Part shown: positions 8,810 through 17,889 of the stretch, piece by piece
How the letters are laid out: every line of letters begins with the position of its first letter
Position numbering within the stretch: the stretch's first letter is position 1
DNA from: Pseudomaricurvus sp965656525
GTDB taxonomy: Bacteria; Pseudomonadota; Gammaproteobacteria; Pseudomonadales; Cellvibrionaceae
Length of the DNA stretch: 64,000 nt
Reading direction: 5' to 3'
Assembly: GCA_965656525.1 (NCBI GenBank)
Contig: CBFHKY010000009.1
Span: 85,154-149,153 of the forward strand
Notes under the pieces: generated by a model
Seen by the model: only the letters and a program-made list of their open reading frames with translations
What the model was told of the DNA's origin: nothing
Databases searched by the model: none
Position numbers and translations under genes: made by a program

Positions 8810-9709
8810 ATGAGTTCCCTTGAATTTCCAACCATTGAATCCTGTATCGGCCAGACTCCATTGGTACGTTTGCAACGTTTACCTGGTGAGACCACAAACA
8901 CCATTTTGGTGAAGTTGGAAGGCAACAACCCTGCTGGCTCGGTTAAAGATCGGCCAGCGTTGTCCATGATCAACCAAGCGGAAGCTCGCGGTGATATCCG
9001 CCCTGGCGATACGTTAATTGAAGCCACCAGTGGCAATACCGGTATCGCCTTGGCAATGGCGGCCGCGATTAAAGGCTACCGCATGATCCTGATCATGCCG
9101 GATAACAGCACAGAAGAGCGCAAGGCTTCGATGTCAGCTTATGGTGCCGAATTGATTCTGGTCACGAAAAGTGAAGGCATGGAAGGCGCTCGCGACTTGG
9201 CCAAAAGTATGGAGGCCAGAGGTGATGGTAAGGTATTGGATCAGTTCGGCAACATTGACAACCCATTGGCGCACTACCAAACCACCGGCCCTGAAATTTG
9301 GCAGCAAACACACGGTACCGTTACGCATTTTGTTAGCTCCATGGGCACGACAGGTACGATTATGGGGACATCTCGCTACTTAAAAGAGCAAAACCCCAAT
9401 ATTGAAATCATCGGCTTACAGCCGGAAGAGTGTGCCGCTATTCCGGGCATTCGCCGTTGGCCAAAAGAATACTTACCCACTATTTTTGAAGAAACACGTG
9501 TGGATCGCGTCATCAACATGGGGCAGCAAGAGGCCGAAGATACAATGCGGGCTTTAGCCCGTGAAGAAGGCATCTTTTCTGGGGTATCCAGTGGTGGCGC
9601 TGTTGCGGGGGCGTTACGTCTTTCAAAAACCGTTGAAAATGCCGTTATTGTCGCCATCGTTTGTGACCGAGGGGATCGTTACTTGTCCTCCGGTTTGTTT
9701 AAGCGATAA
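8810..9709 (+). CDS. cysM: Cysteine synthase B
   Basis: A pyridoxal-phosphate enzyme joining O-acetylserine with sulfide or thiosulfate. The PLP lysine is Lys46 in NNPAGSVKDR, the substrate loop is EATSGNTGIAL, and GVSSGGAVAG is the phosphate-cofactor loop near the C-terminus. PGIRRWPKEYLP is characteristic of CysM as against CysK. The start at 8810 is preferred because MSSLEFPTIESCIGQTPL aligns with the usual CysM N-terminus; an in-frame ATG at 8765 would add 15 residues. It is followed after three bases by rlmD, so the two are probably cotranscribed. Confidence 0.94.
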   Translation: MSSLEFPTIESCIGQTPLVRLQRLPGETTNTILVKLEGNNPAGSVKDRPALSMINQAEARGDIRPGDTLIEATSGNTGIALAMAAAIKGYRMILIMPDNSTEERKASMSAYGAELILVTKSEGMEGARDLAKSMEARGDGKVLDQFGNIDNPLAHYQTTGPEIWQQTHGTVTHFVSSMGTTGTIMGTSRYLKEQNPNIEIIGLQPEECAAIPGIRRWPKEYLPTIFEETRVDRVINMGQQEAEDTMRALAREEGIFSGVSSGGAVAGALRLSKTVENAVIVAIVCDRGDRYLSSGLFKR

Positions 9710-9712
9710 GTC

Positions 9713-11104
9713 ATGGCGAGACTATTTAAACCGACCCGTAAAAACGTTGCTACGACTCGTGAAAGCGCACCCAAGAGTCTGGAAATTACTGGATTGAGTC
9801 AAGAGGGGCGAGGGGTTGCTCGCCACCAAGGCAAGGCTGTTTTTGTGAGTGGTGCACTGCCAGGTGAGACGGTATCGGTTGCACATTATCGTCGCCAAAA
9901 GCGGTTTAGTGAATGTGTCACTAAAGACGTTTTGCAAGCCAGCCCATCTCGTCAGACGCCGTTTTGTCCTCATTATCAACAATGTGGTGGCTGCCAGCTG
10001 CAACACTTAGAGCCCAGTCAACAAATAGAACTGAAACAAGAGCAACTACTGGCCTTATTGCAACGGCAGTACCAACTACAACCGCTTAAAGTACTCCCAG
10101 CGATTACTTCACCAGACCGCGGTTATCGCAGTCGTGTTAGGTTCGGGGTAGACCGGCTGGGGCAACTGGCTTTTCGACAGCAGGGAAGCGATACCCTGAT
10201 TGCGATACAGCAATGCGAGGTACTGACACTCCCTTTGCAGAATATTATGTCGCCTTTGCAAAATTGGCTGAACAGCTTGCCTGAGCGCAAGGGTATTACC
10301 CATATTGAATGTTTTATGGGGGATGGTTTACGCCCTAATGGTGCGCTAGAAACGGCGGTTGTGGTACGCCATAATAAGCCTTTGCCTCTGGTGATTCGGC
10401 AGCAATTGCAAGCTGAGCTGACGAGCACCTACTGCTGGTTCCAAGGCGAAAAAGATGCTTTGCTGCTGGATGCGGATGGCAACACGATTCACCAGCCTGA
10501 ATTGTCTCTTAGCCTTTCTTTACCGAGCTTAGCGTTAAATGAAGACCTAACCCTAAAATACAGCCCATCGCATTTCACCCAAGTAAACCGTGAGGTGAAC
10601 CCACGTATGATTGAACAGGCGTTGGAGTGGCTGGATCTACAAAAAGCCGACCGCGCTTTGGATCTCTTTTGTGGTATTGGTAACTTCACCTTGCCAATGG
10701 CTAAAAAAGCCGACAAGGTTTTTGGTGTTGAGGCTGTAGGCTCTATGGTGGAGCAGGGTGTCAGAAATGGGGCGCGCTGTGGCACTGGTTCGGTGCAGTT
10801 TAAGTGCTTGGATTTGGAATCTGACGCACTAACGGCCTTTATGCGGCAGCAAGCCATCAATAAAGTGTTGTTAGATCCCCCCAGATCGGGCGCCAAGCTG
10901 GTGTGTGAACAATTGATGAATTCTTCGGTCGAAAGGTTGGTTTATGTGTCCTGTAACCCCGCCAGTTTTGCTCGAGACGCCCAGTTGCTGGCTCGTGCGG
11001 GGCTTATAATGGCAGAGCTTAGGGTACTGGATATGTTTCCCAACACATCTCACCTAGAGACAATGGCACTATTTGTGCGTAAGAGCGGCGCAAAGAGCCG
11101 CTGA
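9713..11104 (+). CDS. rlmD: 23S rRNA (uracil-1939-C5)-methyltransferase RlmD (RumA)
   Basis: A 463-residue SAM-dependent RNA methyltransferase modifying U1939 of 23S rRNA. An N-terminal TRAM domain (about residues 15-75, GLSQEGRGVARHQGKAVFV) precedes the iron-sulfur cysteines in FCPHYQQCGGCQLQH. The SAM-binding motif is LDLFCGIGNFTLPMA and the catalytic cysteine lies in VYVSCNPASFARD. The gene sits between cysM and relA, the order known in Pseudomonas. Confidence 0.95.
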   Translation: MARLFKPTRKNVATTRESAPKSLEITGLSQEGRGVARHQGKAVFVSGALPGETVSVAHYRRQKRFSECVTKDVLQASPSRQTPFCPHYQQCGGCQLQHLEPSQQIELKQEQLLALLQRQYQLQPLKVLPAITSPDRGYRSRVRFGVDRLGQLAFRQQGSDTLIAIQQCEVLTLPLQNIMSPLQNWLNSLPERKGITHIECFMGDGLRPNGALETAVVVRHNKPLPLVIRQQLQAELTSTYCWFQGEKDALLLDADGNTIHQPELSLSLSLPSLALNEDLTLKYSPSHFTQVNREVNPRMIEQALEWLDLQKADRALDLFCGIGNFTLPMAKKADKVFGVEAVGSMVEQGVRNGARCGTGSVQFKCLDLESDALTAFMRQQAINKVLLDPPRSGAKLVCEQLMNSSVERLVYVSCNPASFARDAQLLARAGLIMAELRVLDMFPNTSHLETMALFVRKSGAKSR

Positions 11105-11229
11105 AAATCAGTGCCTACCCCAATGCCTATGCGTCTTAGCGTATAGACTTTAAAAATAACAACACACAGCCTAGGCAGTGAATGTGTGGGTCGCCTTAAG
11201 AGACATGAAGGGCGCAAGACGGAACGCTT

Positions 11230-13473
11230 ATGGTTAAAGTCAGAGAAGACCATCCCTTAAATGAAGAGGGTAAGGTTGATATCGAAGCTTGGTTGGTTCG
11301 GTTAAATAATCGTTATACCTTATCGGATGTGAATTGGGGTGAACTGCATCGTGCCTGCGAAGTAAGTCGCATGGCGGAAGAGGCGGCTATCGCTAATGAC
11401 CTGGTGTGGGGGGCAGGCAGCAGTAGCTTCGCAACGGGCCTGGAAATGGTGGAAATTCTTGCAGACCTTCAGTTGGATGGTGACTCACTGTTAGCGGCCG
11501 TCTTGTATCGCGCGGTACGAGAAAAGAAAATTCCGTTTGAAAGAATCGAAAATGAATTCAGCCCTACGGTTGCAAAGCTGATCCAAGGGGTCATGCGTAT
11601 GGCCGCTATCAGTACTCGTCGTAACGATTTCGATGAGAACGTACTCGGCCTTATGTCCACAGAGCATTCAGAAAACGTTCGCAAAATGCTGGTGTCCATG
11701 GTCGATGATGTGCGCGTGGCTTTAATAAAATTGGCCGAGAGAACCTGCGCGATTCGAGCCGTAAAAGATCTCGACGAAAAGCGGCGCCGTAAAGTGGCAA
11801 AAGAGGTGGCGGAAGTGTATGCCCCTCTGGCCCACCGCTTGGGGATTGGTCATATCAAGTGGGAACTGGAAGACCTATCCTTTCGATACCTTGAGCCAGA
11901 CGACTATAAAAGCATTGCGAAACTTTTGGATGAGCGACGCCTTGACCGACAGCAATACATCGAAAGTGTCATTGAGCGCCTGCAGAAAGAAGTCAGAAAT
12001 TACAAGATTTCAGCGGATATCACTGGGCGGGCTAAGCATATTTACAGTATCTGGCGCAAAATGCGCCGCAAAGATATTGGTTTTTCTCAAGTCTATGATA
12101 TTCGTGCTGTTCGAATCCTCGTGCCCACGGTAAGGGATTGTTACGGAGTCTTGGGTATCGTTCACAGTTTGTGGCGTAATATTCCCAACGAATTCGACGA
12201 TTACATCGCGTCACCAAAAGAAAACGGTTATCGCTCCTTACACACGGCGGTTATCGGCCCAGACCGGAAAGTATTGGAAGTACAAATTCGTTCCTTCGCC
12301 ATGCACGAAGAAGCCGAGTTTGGCGTTTGTGCACACTGGCGTTACAAAGGTGCCGATAACGACAACACGGAAGACAGCTATGAACAGAAAATAGCGTGGT
12401 TGCGTCAAGTCTTGGAGTGGCACGAAGAGTTGGGCGGTTCACCTTTAGAGGACGATCTCTCTACGGGTATTGAGCAAGACCGTATTTATGTGTTTACGCC
12501 GGAAGGCCATATTATTGATTTTCCACAGGGCTCTACGCCTTTGGATTTTGCCTATCGTATTCATACTGAAATTGGCCATCGTTGTCGCGGCGCCAAAGTG
12601 AATGATCGTATTGTGCCTCTGAACTATGCGCTGAAGAATGCTGATCAAGTAGAGATTCTAACAGGAAGGCATGAGTCCCCCAGCCGTGATTGGCTTTCAC
12701 CCGCGCTTGGCTATTTAAAAACAGGTCGTGCCAGAGCTAAGGTGCAACAGTGGTTTAAACTGCAAGCACGTGAGCAAAATGTGGCCGAAGGGCGCGCTGT
12801 GCTCGACAAAGAATTTCGTCGCTTGGCGATGGATGAATTGGATTACGATGAGCTGGCACGCAAGTTAAATCTTGTGTCGCTGGATGATTTGTATGCGGCC
12901 GTGGGTGCCAGTGATCTGGGCGTAGGCCAGGTGGTGAACGCGGCACAAAAACTTATTTCAGCGGAGGATCCGCCAAGCTCGGTAATCAGTTTGGTCGGTA
13001 AAGCGTCACGGGATCACAGCAGCGCTGACTTGTTCATTGATGGCGTGGGGAATTTACTTACCCATATCGCCGGATGCTGTAACCCCGTTCCAGGTGATGC
13101 GATTATGGGCTACATTACTTTAGGCCGCGGCGTATCCATTCATGGGCAGGATTGTCACAACGTGTTACAGCTGCAAACCGACGAACCAGAGCGCATCATC
13201 AAAGTAGAGTGGGGTGAAGCCCCGCAAAACCTCTATTCTGTAGATATTCTGGTAGAAGCGTTTGATCGGCACGGGCTCTTAAAAGATATTACGTCTCTGT
13301 TGGATCACGAAAAGGTGAATATCAGTGCTCTCCAGACCTTATCGGATAAACGCAAAAATACCGTCGATATGCAAATTACCATCGAGATCAGAGGTTTCAG
13401 TGAATTAAGTCGAATTCTTCTTCGATTGAATCAGTTACCAAACGTGGCGTCTGCCCGGCGTAAGCATTCATAA
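11230..13473 (+). CDS. relA: (p)ppGpp synthetase RelA
   Basis: A 747-residue long RelA/SpoT homologue. The N-terminal hydrolase-like domain has lost the HD motif: the equivalent stretch reads LAAVLYRAVREKK, as expected for a synthetase-only RelA. The synthetase domain includes VYDIRAVRILVPTVRDCYGV and SPKENGYRSLHTAVIGP. A TGS domain (IYVFTPEGHIIDFPQGSTP), a zinc-finger-like segment (HIAGCCNPVPGDAI) and a C-terminal ACT domain (about 670-747) follow. It makes (p)ppGpp on ribosomes that sense uncharged tRNA. mazG follows after ten bases. Confidence 0.96.
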   Translation: MVKVREDHPLNEEGKVDIEAWLVRLNNRYTLSDVNWGELHRACEVSRMAEEAAIANDLVWGAGSSSFATGLEMVEILADLQLDGDSLLAAVLYRAVREKKIPFERIENEFSPTVAKLIQGVMRMAAISTRRNDFDENVLGLMSTEHSENVRKMLVSMVDDVRVALIKLAERTCAIRAVKDLDEKRRRKVAKEVAEVYAPLAHRLGIGHIKWELEDLSFRYLEPDDYKSIAKLLDERRLDRQQYIESVIERLQKEVRNYKISADITGRAKHIYSIWRKMRRKDIGFSQVYDIRAVRILVPTVRDCYGVLGIVHSLWRNIPNEFDDYIASPKENGYRSLHTAVIGPDRKVLEVQIRSFAMHEEAEFGVCAHWRYKGADNDNTEDSYEQKIAWLRQVLEWHEELGGSPLEDDLSTGIEQDRIYVFTPEGHIIDFPQGSTPLDFAYRIHTEIGHRCRGAKVNDRIVPLNYALKNADQVEILTGRHESPSRDWLSPALGYLKTGRARAKVQQWFKLQAREQNVAEGRAVLDKEFRRLAMDELDYDELARKLNLVSLDDLYAAVGASDLGVGQVVNAAQKLISAEDPPSSVISLVGKASRDHSSADLFIDGVGNLLTHIAGCCNPVPGDAIMGYITLGRGVSIHGQDCHNVLQLQTDEPERIIKVEWGEAPQNLYSVDILVEAFDRHGLLKDITSLLDHEKVNISALQTLSDKRKNTVDMQITIEIRGFSELSRILLRLNQLPNVASARRKHS

Positions 13474-13483
13474 GGTGCGCTAA

Positions 13484-14425
13484 ATGTCTATGAGTGAATC
13501 CAACGAAGCCCCTGTCTATGGTTTAGATGATCTTAAATATTTAATGAGTCGGTTGCGTGACCCTGTCACGGGTTGCCCCTGGGATATTGCACAAAGNNNN
13601 NNNNNNNNNNNNNNNNNNNNNNNNNNNNNNNNNNNNNNNNNNNNNNNNNNNNNNNNNNNNNNNNNNNNNNNNNNNNNNNNNNNNNNNNNNNNNNNNTATC
13701 AATCGGTTGGCCCCTCAACCATTGAGGAAGCTTACGAGGTAGTGGATGCCATAGAGCGCGGTGATTACGTTGATTTGCGTGAAGAGTTAGGCGATTTATT
13801 GTTTCAAGTGATCTTCTACACACAAATTGCTAACGAGGAGGAGCGCTTTACACTGGATGACGTGATTTCTCGCCTAGTCGCTAAGTTGATTCGGCGCCAC
13901 CCGCATGTATTTCCTTTGGGTGATCTTTACAGTAAGCCGTCTTCTGACTCCCAAGAAGACGAGGGGCAGGTTAAGCAGCGTTGGGAAACTCTTAAACGCG
14001 AAGAGCGTTTGGCAAAAGGTAAAGGGCGATTATTGGATGATGTGCCTATCGGTTTGCCGGCAATGACGCGTGCGCATAAATTGCAAAAACGGGCATCAGC
14101 GGTCGGTTTCGATTGGTCTGATGTATCTGGCGTATTTGATAAGCTCTATGAAGAGCTAGATGAAGTACAAGACGCCCTAATACATGATGATAATGATCAT
14201 GTAGAGGAAGAGCTGGGAGACCTGCTGTTTGTCATGGTCAGTATATGCCGCCACCGTCACTTAGACCCAGAAAAAGTATTGCGGCGTGCAAACCAAAAAT
14301 TTGAACGCCGCTTTAACTTTATTGAGGACACACTCACGGCAGCCTCTGTTAGTTTGAATGACGCTAGCGTAGAAACGATGGATGAGCTGTGGGAAGAAGC
14401 CAAACGTCATGAGCGAACCCCATAA
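13484..14425 (+). CDS. mazG: Nucleoside triphosphate pyrophosphohydrolase MazG, interrupted by an N run
   Basis: An all-alpha NTP pyrophosphohydrolase with two MazG repeats: the first has TIEEAYEVVDAIERGD and LREELGDLLFQV, the second LYEELDEVQDA and EELGDLLFVMVS, both with the Mg-binding E-E-x-D pattern. It hydrolyses NTPs to NMPs and, in E. coli, lowers ppGpp when MazEF is active, which fits its place behind relA. The 100 N at 13597-13696 interrupt the conserved start CPWDIAQ. Restoring one base there gives CPWDIAQ-S-YQSVGPSTIEEAYEV, which aligns without insertion to known MazG. The true protein is then about 280 residues. Confidence 0.93.
   Translation: MSMSESNEAPVYGLDDLKYLMSRLRDPVTGCPWDIAQXXXXXXXXXXXXXXXXXXXXXXXXXXXXXXXXXXYQSVGPSTIEEAYEVVDAIERGDYVDLREELGDLLFQVIFYTQIANEEERFTLDDVISRLVAKLIRRHPHVFPLGDLYSKPSSDSQEDEGQVKQRWETLKREERLAKGKGRLLDDVPIGLPAMTRAHKLQKRASAVGFDWSDVSGVFDKLYEELDEVQDALIHDDNDHVEEELGDLLFVMVSICRHRHLDPEKVLRRANQKFERRFNFIEDTLTAASVSLNDASVETMDELWEEAKRHERTP
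13597..13696. other. Run of 100 N (assembly gap) inside mazG
   Basis: The left flank ends GCA CAA AG and the right flank starts TAT CAA TCG. With one added base the codon AGN (Ser or Arg) joins both sides in frame at the place where MazG proteins have one residue. Apparently one base of real sequence is missing. Confidence 0.88.
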
Positions 14426-14573
14426 AAGGCACTGCCATAGCTTGAACAACGCCACTTGCTTACAGTTCACCCTTCAAACAGCACCATCCATCAAACAATA
14501 CCACCCCTCAGACAAAGAAAAATAGGCAGGTGGCTGTTGTTAAATCAGGTTCAATAAAAGCTCAGCGTATGGG

Positions 14574-14897
14574 TTATCTTAGCCTTTCTTGAAACTCTTT
14601 ACTTAAGCTCAGCAGCTTGGGCGTCAGACCGCAATCTTCATAAATTTCATCCCCGTGCTCATCAATAGCAATAACTTTAGTACCTGGTTCATAGGGGATA
14701 GATTGCTCCAGCGATACCAATGAGGCAGCGAGTAAATCACGCAAGATCATCTCTGGGTTGAGCTTGGGGTAGCTCAGACAAATCTCAGCAAACTGCTGAG
14801 AATATTGAGGCGGTAAATATAAATCATAAGTTCCATCAGTGAGTTGGCCGGTACCGGTTTCTAGCCATGCTTTCATCAGGTTCTTGTATGGATTCAT
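14574..14897 (-). CDS. Small conserved-looking protein of unknown function, paralogue of its neighbour
   Basis: A 107-residue soluble protein with a good ribosome binding site (GGAGA before ATG). The central part, QQFAEICLSYPKLNPEMIL followed by RDLLAASLVSLEQS, has the same pattern as the 73-residue protein encoded 25 bases upstream (ARLSALASLYPNHT, then ILTLLLTHSLDKL). The C-terminal third (GTKVIAIDEHGDEIYEDCG) is acidic and unique to this copy. Similar small proteins in pseudomonads have been labelled pilin-assembly or type 1 pili tip component without strong support. I do not assign a function. Confidence 0.6.
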   Translation of the reverse strand: MNPYKNLMKAWLETGTGQLTDGTYDLYLPPQYSQQFAEICLSYPKLNPEMILRDLLAASLVSLEQSIPYEPGTKVIAIDEHGDEIYEDCGLTPKLLSLSKEFQERLR

Positions 14898-14922
14898 GCT
14901 TGTGTCTCCAAATTGGGAATCA

Positions 14923-15144
14923 TTAATGGGCTTTGGATTCCTCTAGATCTTTTAACTTATCTAGGCTGTGTGTCAGTAACAGGGTAAGGATCGATTGCGT
15001 AGTGTGATTGGGGTAGAGGGAGGCAAGAGCGGAAAGTCTAGCGGCGTCTTCTATGGGTAGAGAGGCCGTACATGTATGCTGGAGGTCTGTGTTGGTTTCT
15101 ATTGGCTGTTCAAGGATAGAGATTAACGATTCACTATTCCTCAT
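14923..15144 (-). CDS. Small protein of unknown function
   Basis: A 73-residue protein whose middle (SLPIEDAARLSALASLYP, then a helix ending LTHSLDKLKDL) resembles the core of the downstream 107-residue protein. Both look like short helical domains and probably arose by duplication. AGAGG precedes the ATG at a normal distance. The gene leads a two-gene leftward unit with 25 bases between the reading frames. No function is known to me. Confidence 0.55.
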   Translation of the reverse strand: MRNSESLISILEQPIETNTDLQHTCTASLPIEDAARLSALASLYPNHTTQSILTLLLTHSLDKLKDLEESKAH

Positions 15145-15539
15145 AAGAACCTCTTAGTATTGGTGACTGTATTAACATAATAACCAAGAAATGAGCGGCT
15201 AGTACAATATATACACGCATTATTTTAATAAATTACGCCTTGTGCCTCTTGGTGATAGTGGGTTTCCTCAGGTTCGAAGGATTATGTCTTCAGGGTATGG
15301 TCATTGAGCTAACCATTCGAGAGCCTGTTATTTACGTTATTTGCCTGCTCAAGCTGGCTGCAAAAGGAGCTGCACTGGCACAACTGGATAAGCAGTTTGC
15401 TTGAGCTTAGGGGGCTCAGAGTGTAAGGTAGCGCCTTTTACAGATATCTCCAATTGCGTTTTACTGGCGATCCTATCGCTTCGCGAACGTGCCATAGAAA
15501 CAAAATGTGACCGGAGAAAAGACTAGGAGCTATCCCCTT
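15145..15539. other. Intergenic region upstream of adk
   Basis: This stretch of 395 bases separates the divergent small-protein pair from adk and should hold promoters for both directions. AGGAGC at 15525-15530 is the adk ribosome binding site. A 35-codon frame at 15297-15404 is the only open frame of note and is not convincingly a gene. No riboswitch, tRNA or clear repeat was recognised. Confidence 0.5.
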
Positions 15540-16190
15540 ATGCGTATCATCTTGTTAGGTGCCCCGGGTGCAGGTAAAGGTACCCAGGCCCAGTTCATTA
15601 CAGAAAAATACGGAATTCCTCAAATTTCCACTGGAGATATGTTGCGTGCAGCAGTAAAAGCTGGAACGCCATTAGGCTTGAAAGCCAAAGACATCATGGC
15701 TTCAGGTGGTCTAGTTTCTGATGAGCTGATTATTGCGTTGGTTAAAGACAGAATTTCTCAAGATGATTGTGTAAACGGCTTCTTGTTCGATGGTTTTCCT
15801 CGCACGATTCCACAGGCAGAAGCACTGACTGAAGCCGGTGTGCCGATTGATCACGTTCTTGAAATCGACGTAGAAGATGAAGACATTGTCAGTCGTATGA
15901 GTGGTCGTCGTGTCCATCCAGGTTCTGGGCGTACTTACCATCTCATGTATAACCCTCCTAAAGTGGATGGGAAAGATGATGAAACGGGTGAAGCACTTAT
16001 ACAGCGTGAAGACGACTTGGAAGAAACCGTGCGTAAGCGTTTGGCTATTTATCACGAACAAACCAAACCTTTGGTCGCCTATTATCAAAATGTTTCTGCT
16101 AACAGTGATCAAGCAACTCAATATTCCTGCATTAAAGGTGTTGGTGAGCTTTCCGAGATTAAAGAAAAGGTTTTCGCAGCCTTAGGTTGA
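15540..16190 (+). CDS. adk: Adenylate kinase
   Basis: A 216-residue long-form adenylate kinase interconverting ATP + AMP and 2 ADP. The P-loop is GAPGAGKGTQ at residues 7-16, the AMP-binding segment is ISTGDMLRAAVK, and FDGFPRTIPQAEAL and SGRRVHPGSGRTYH (start of the LID) follow. The LID lacks the four zinc cysteines, as in most gram-negative enzymes. The start at 15540 is chosen because AGGAGC lies nine bases upstream and MRIILLGAPGAGKG is the standard N-terminus; a GTG 11 codons upstream is less likely. An intrinsic terminator follows. Confidence 0.97.
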   Translation: MRIILLGAPGAGKGTQAQFITEKYGIPQISTGDMLRAAVKAGTPLGLKAKDIMASGGLVSDELIIALVKDRISQDDCVNGFLFDGFPRTIPQAEALTEAGVPIDHVLEIDVEDEDIVSRMSGRRVHPGSGRTYHLMYNPPKVDGKDDETGEALIQREDDLEETVRKRLAIYHEQTKPLVAYYQNVSANSDQATQYSCIKGVGELSEIKEKVFAALG

Positions 16191-16226
16191 TGACAAGCAG
16201 CGTGTTGAGGAAACTCAATAGATTCA

Positions 16227-16256
16227 AAAAGGGCCCTGTAAATGGGCCCTTTTTTT
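16227..16256 (+). terminator. Rho-independent terminator of adk
   Basis: AAAAGGGCCC - TGTAAAT - GGGCCCTTTT makes a 10-bp stem with a 7-base loop, followed by further Ts. It starts 36 bases after the adk stop codon. Confidence 0.9.
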
Positions 16257-16847
16257 ATGCCTTGAAAGCGGCTAATGTCACACTGAAAACCCTCAGTGAG
16301 TTATCTCGTCGCTCAGAAAAAGTCTATCTATGTTGTGGGTGTGTCGATGCAGGGTAAAGGCTCCCTATTTTTTCGTTGGTTTTTATGGGGGATTAAAAAA
16401 GAATCTTTCGTTTTTGATATTGATTCTATTGGCTAAGTATTGTGTGTCGGTATTTCATAACTAGCCTAACTGTAGGAAATTTATCTGCGCCAACAACATA
16501 AACACAACATTACGAAAACACGACAGCTGCACTCAAAACCTTAAAAATGAATAGGGTGGTTGTTTTGTTTAATGTTCTTTTCACTAAACGATGAGATGTG
16601 AACGCTGGATCATAATTTTTATTGTTTGTAGGCAGAGATCGAGACGAGATTCGGCTTATCGGTGATAAATTTTTAAAAATTGTCACAGTATTGAGTGAAA
16701 AAACCTCCGAAAGCGTGCAAAAAGTATCATTTTTAAATAATATCCGCACAAGAATCATTGGCGGTTATTTTTTGTGCTATGGTTCACTGTAATAACTGAT
16801 CGTGATGAACGTGGTTGTGCATTTTTAAAGTCTGAGGAGAACAGCGG
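16257..16847. other. AT-rich gene-free region before the histone-like gene
   Basis: About 590 bases with many A and T runs and no convincing reading frame; an 82-codon minus-strand frame (16510-16758) has no ribosome binding site and poor composition. The stretch near 16660-16750 has several A/T tracts and may hold the promoter and upstream region of the H1-like gene. GAGGAG at 16834-16839 is that gene's ribosome binding site. I see no RNA gene. Confidence 0.5.
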
Positions 16848-17690
16848 ATGGCAAGAGTAGCAAAAGCAAAAGCAAAAAAAGCACCGGCAAAGCGTAGCAC
16901 TGCCGCAAAAAAAACACCTACTAAAAAATCAACAGTAAAAGCAAAAGCTGCATCGGCTGTTTTACCTGCGGTAGCCAAAGCAGAATCAGCACTTGAAAAG
17001 CTGAAAAAAGATATGGCTGCTGCCACTACCCAGCAGACGGCAGCACGCAAGAAAGTGACGGCTGCTAAAGCGAAAGCTGCGAAGTCTAAAAAAGCGGTAG
17101 ATGCACGTGCACTGAACAGTGCAAAAACCGCAGCTGATAAAGCTGCTGCTAAGGTAAGCGCATTAAAAGACAAAGCCAGCCAAGCCAAATTAGATTTAGC
17201 CAAGGCAAAAAGTGTTGCAGCTGCCCAAGCGGCTGAAGATGCAATGAAGGCTAAAATGGATGCAATGAGCACATCCTTAACAACAAAAGCGGAAGCCGAT
17301 TACAATCGTGCGGTTAAAGCTTTTGAGGCTAAATGGAAGAAACAGCGTTCCGCCGCTGATGCCAAAAAACTGGCCGCGACCAAGAAACGTTTAACCACAA
17401 AAGCAAAAGCAACGGCTAAAAAAGCTGCTGATAAAGCAAAGGCCACCGAGAAGAAGGCAGCCCTTAAAGCCAGAATTGCCGCCAATAAAGCAGCGGTTAA
17501 AGCAAAAGCCGTGGCGAAAAAGGCCGCCGCAAGAGCAAAAGCGGCTGAAAAACGTGCAGAAGCTCGAGCCAAAGCTGCAGAAAAGCGTGTAGCAGCCAAG
17601 TCGAAGGCCGCTGCAAAAAAAGCCGCCGCTAAAACTAAGGCTGCACCACGTAAGACCAAAGCTGCTGCTAAGAAGGCTGCTGCAAAATAA
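16848..17690 (+). CDS. Lys/Ala-rich histone H1-like protein (AlgP-type)
   Basis: A 280-residue protein made almost wholly of Lys, Ala, Thr, Arg and Val. A basic N-terminal arm (1-45) and a coiled-coil-like middle (about 45-180, with the only acidic residues) precede a long C-terminal tail of KAAAK/KAKA repeats resembling eukaryotic histone H1 and Pseudomonas AlgP/AlgR3. Such tails bind DNA without sequence specificity and compact it. The strong ribosome binding site TGAGGAG and a private terminator suggest a highly expressed single-gene unit. A role in alginate control should not be assumed. The internal DNA repeats make tail length prone to change between strains. Confidence 0.82.
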   Translation: MARVAKAKAKKAPAKRSTAAKKTPTKKSTVKAKAASAVLPAVAKAESALEKLKKDMAAATTQQTAARKKVTAAKAKAAKSKKAVDARALNSAKTAADKAAAKVSALKDKASQAKLDLAKAKSVAAAQAAEDAMKAKMDAMSTSLTTKAEADYNRAVKAFEAKWKKQRSAADAKKLAATKKRLTTKAKATAKKAADKAKATEKKAALKARIAANKAAVKAKAVAKKAAARAKAAEKRAEARAKAAEKRVAAKSKAAAKKAAAKTKAAPRKTKAAAKKAAAK

Positions 17691-17766
17691 GCAGAGTGCC
17701 GTAATTTATACAGCACAGTCACAATGGCAGCTCGCTGTAGAGGGGTTGCTGTTTGAGTTCTGCTAA

Positions 17767-17802
17767 AAAGCCTCAATCATTTATGGTTGGGGCTTTTTTT
17801 AT
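17767..17802 (+). terminator. Rho-independent terminator of the H1-like gene
   Basis: AAAAGCCTCAATCAT and ATGGTTGGGGCTTTT pair imperfectly around a short loop, ending in a run of seven Ts. It lies about 75 bases after the stop codon. Confidence 0.8.
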
Positions 17803-17889
17803 TTCAGTGTATCGAAAAGTGACACCTGTTGCGCTGTAGGAAAATCTGCGAGAATAGAGCATTGCCATTGACGTTAAGGGTTTCAAACA

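Noticed and set aside
16510..16758. 82-codon minus-strand frame in the AT-rich gap
   Set aside because: No ribosome binding site, unusual composition and no recognisable domain; likely chance.
16784..17272. 162-codon minus-strand frame, Ala-rich, opposite the H1-like gene
   Set aside because: Mirror frame produced by the Lys/Ala codon repeats of the plus-strand gene; no ribosome binding site and no family features.
17300..17776. 158-codon minus-strand Ala-rich frame over the tail of the H1-like gene
   Set aside because: Same artefact of GC-skewed repeat codons; it also runs through the terminator.
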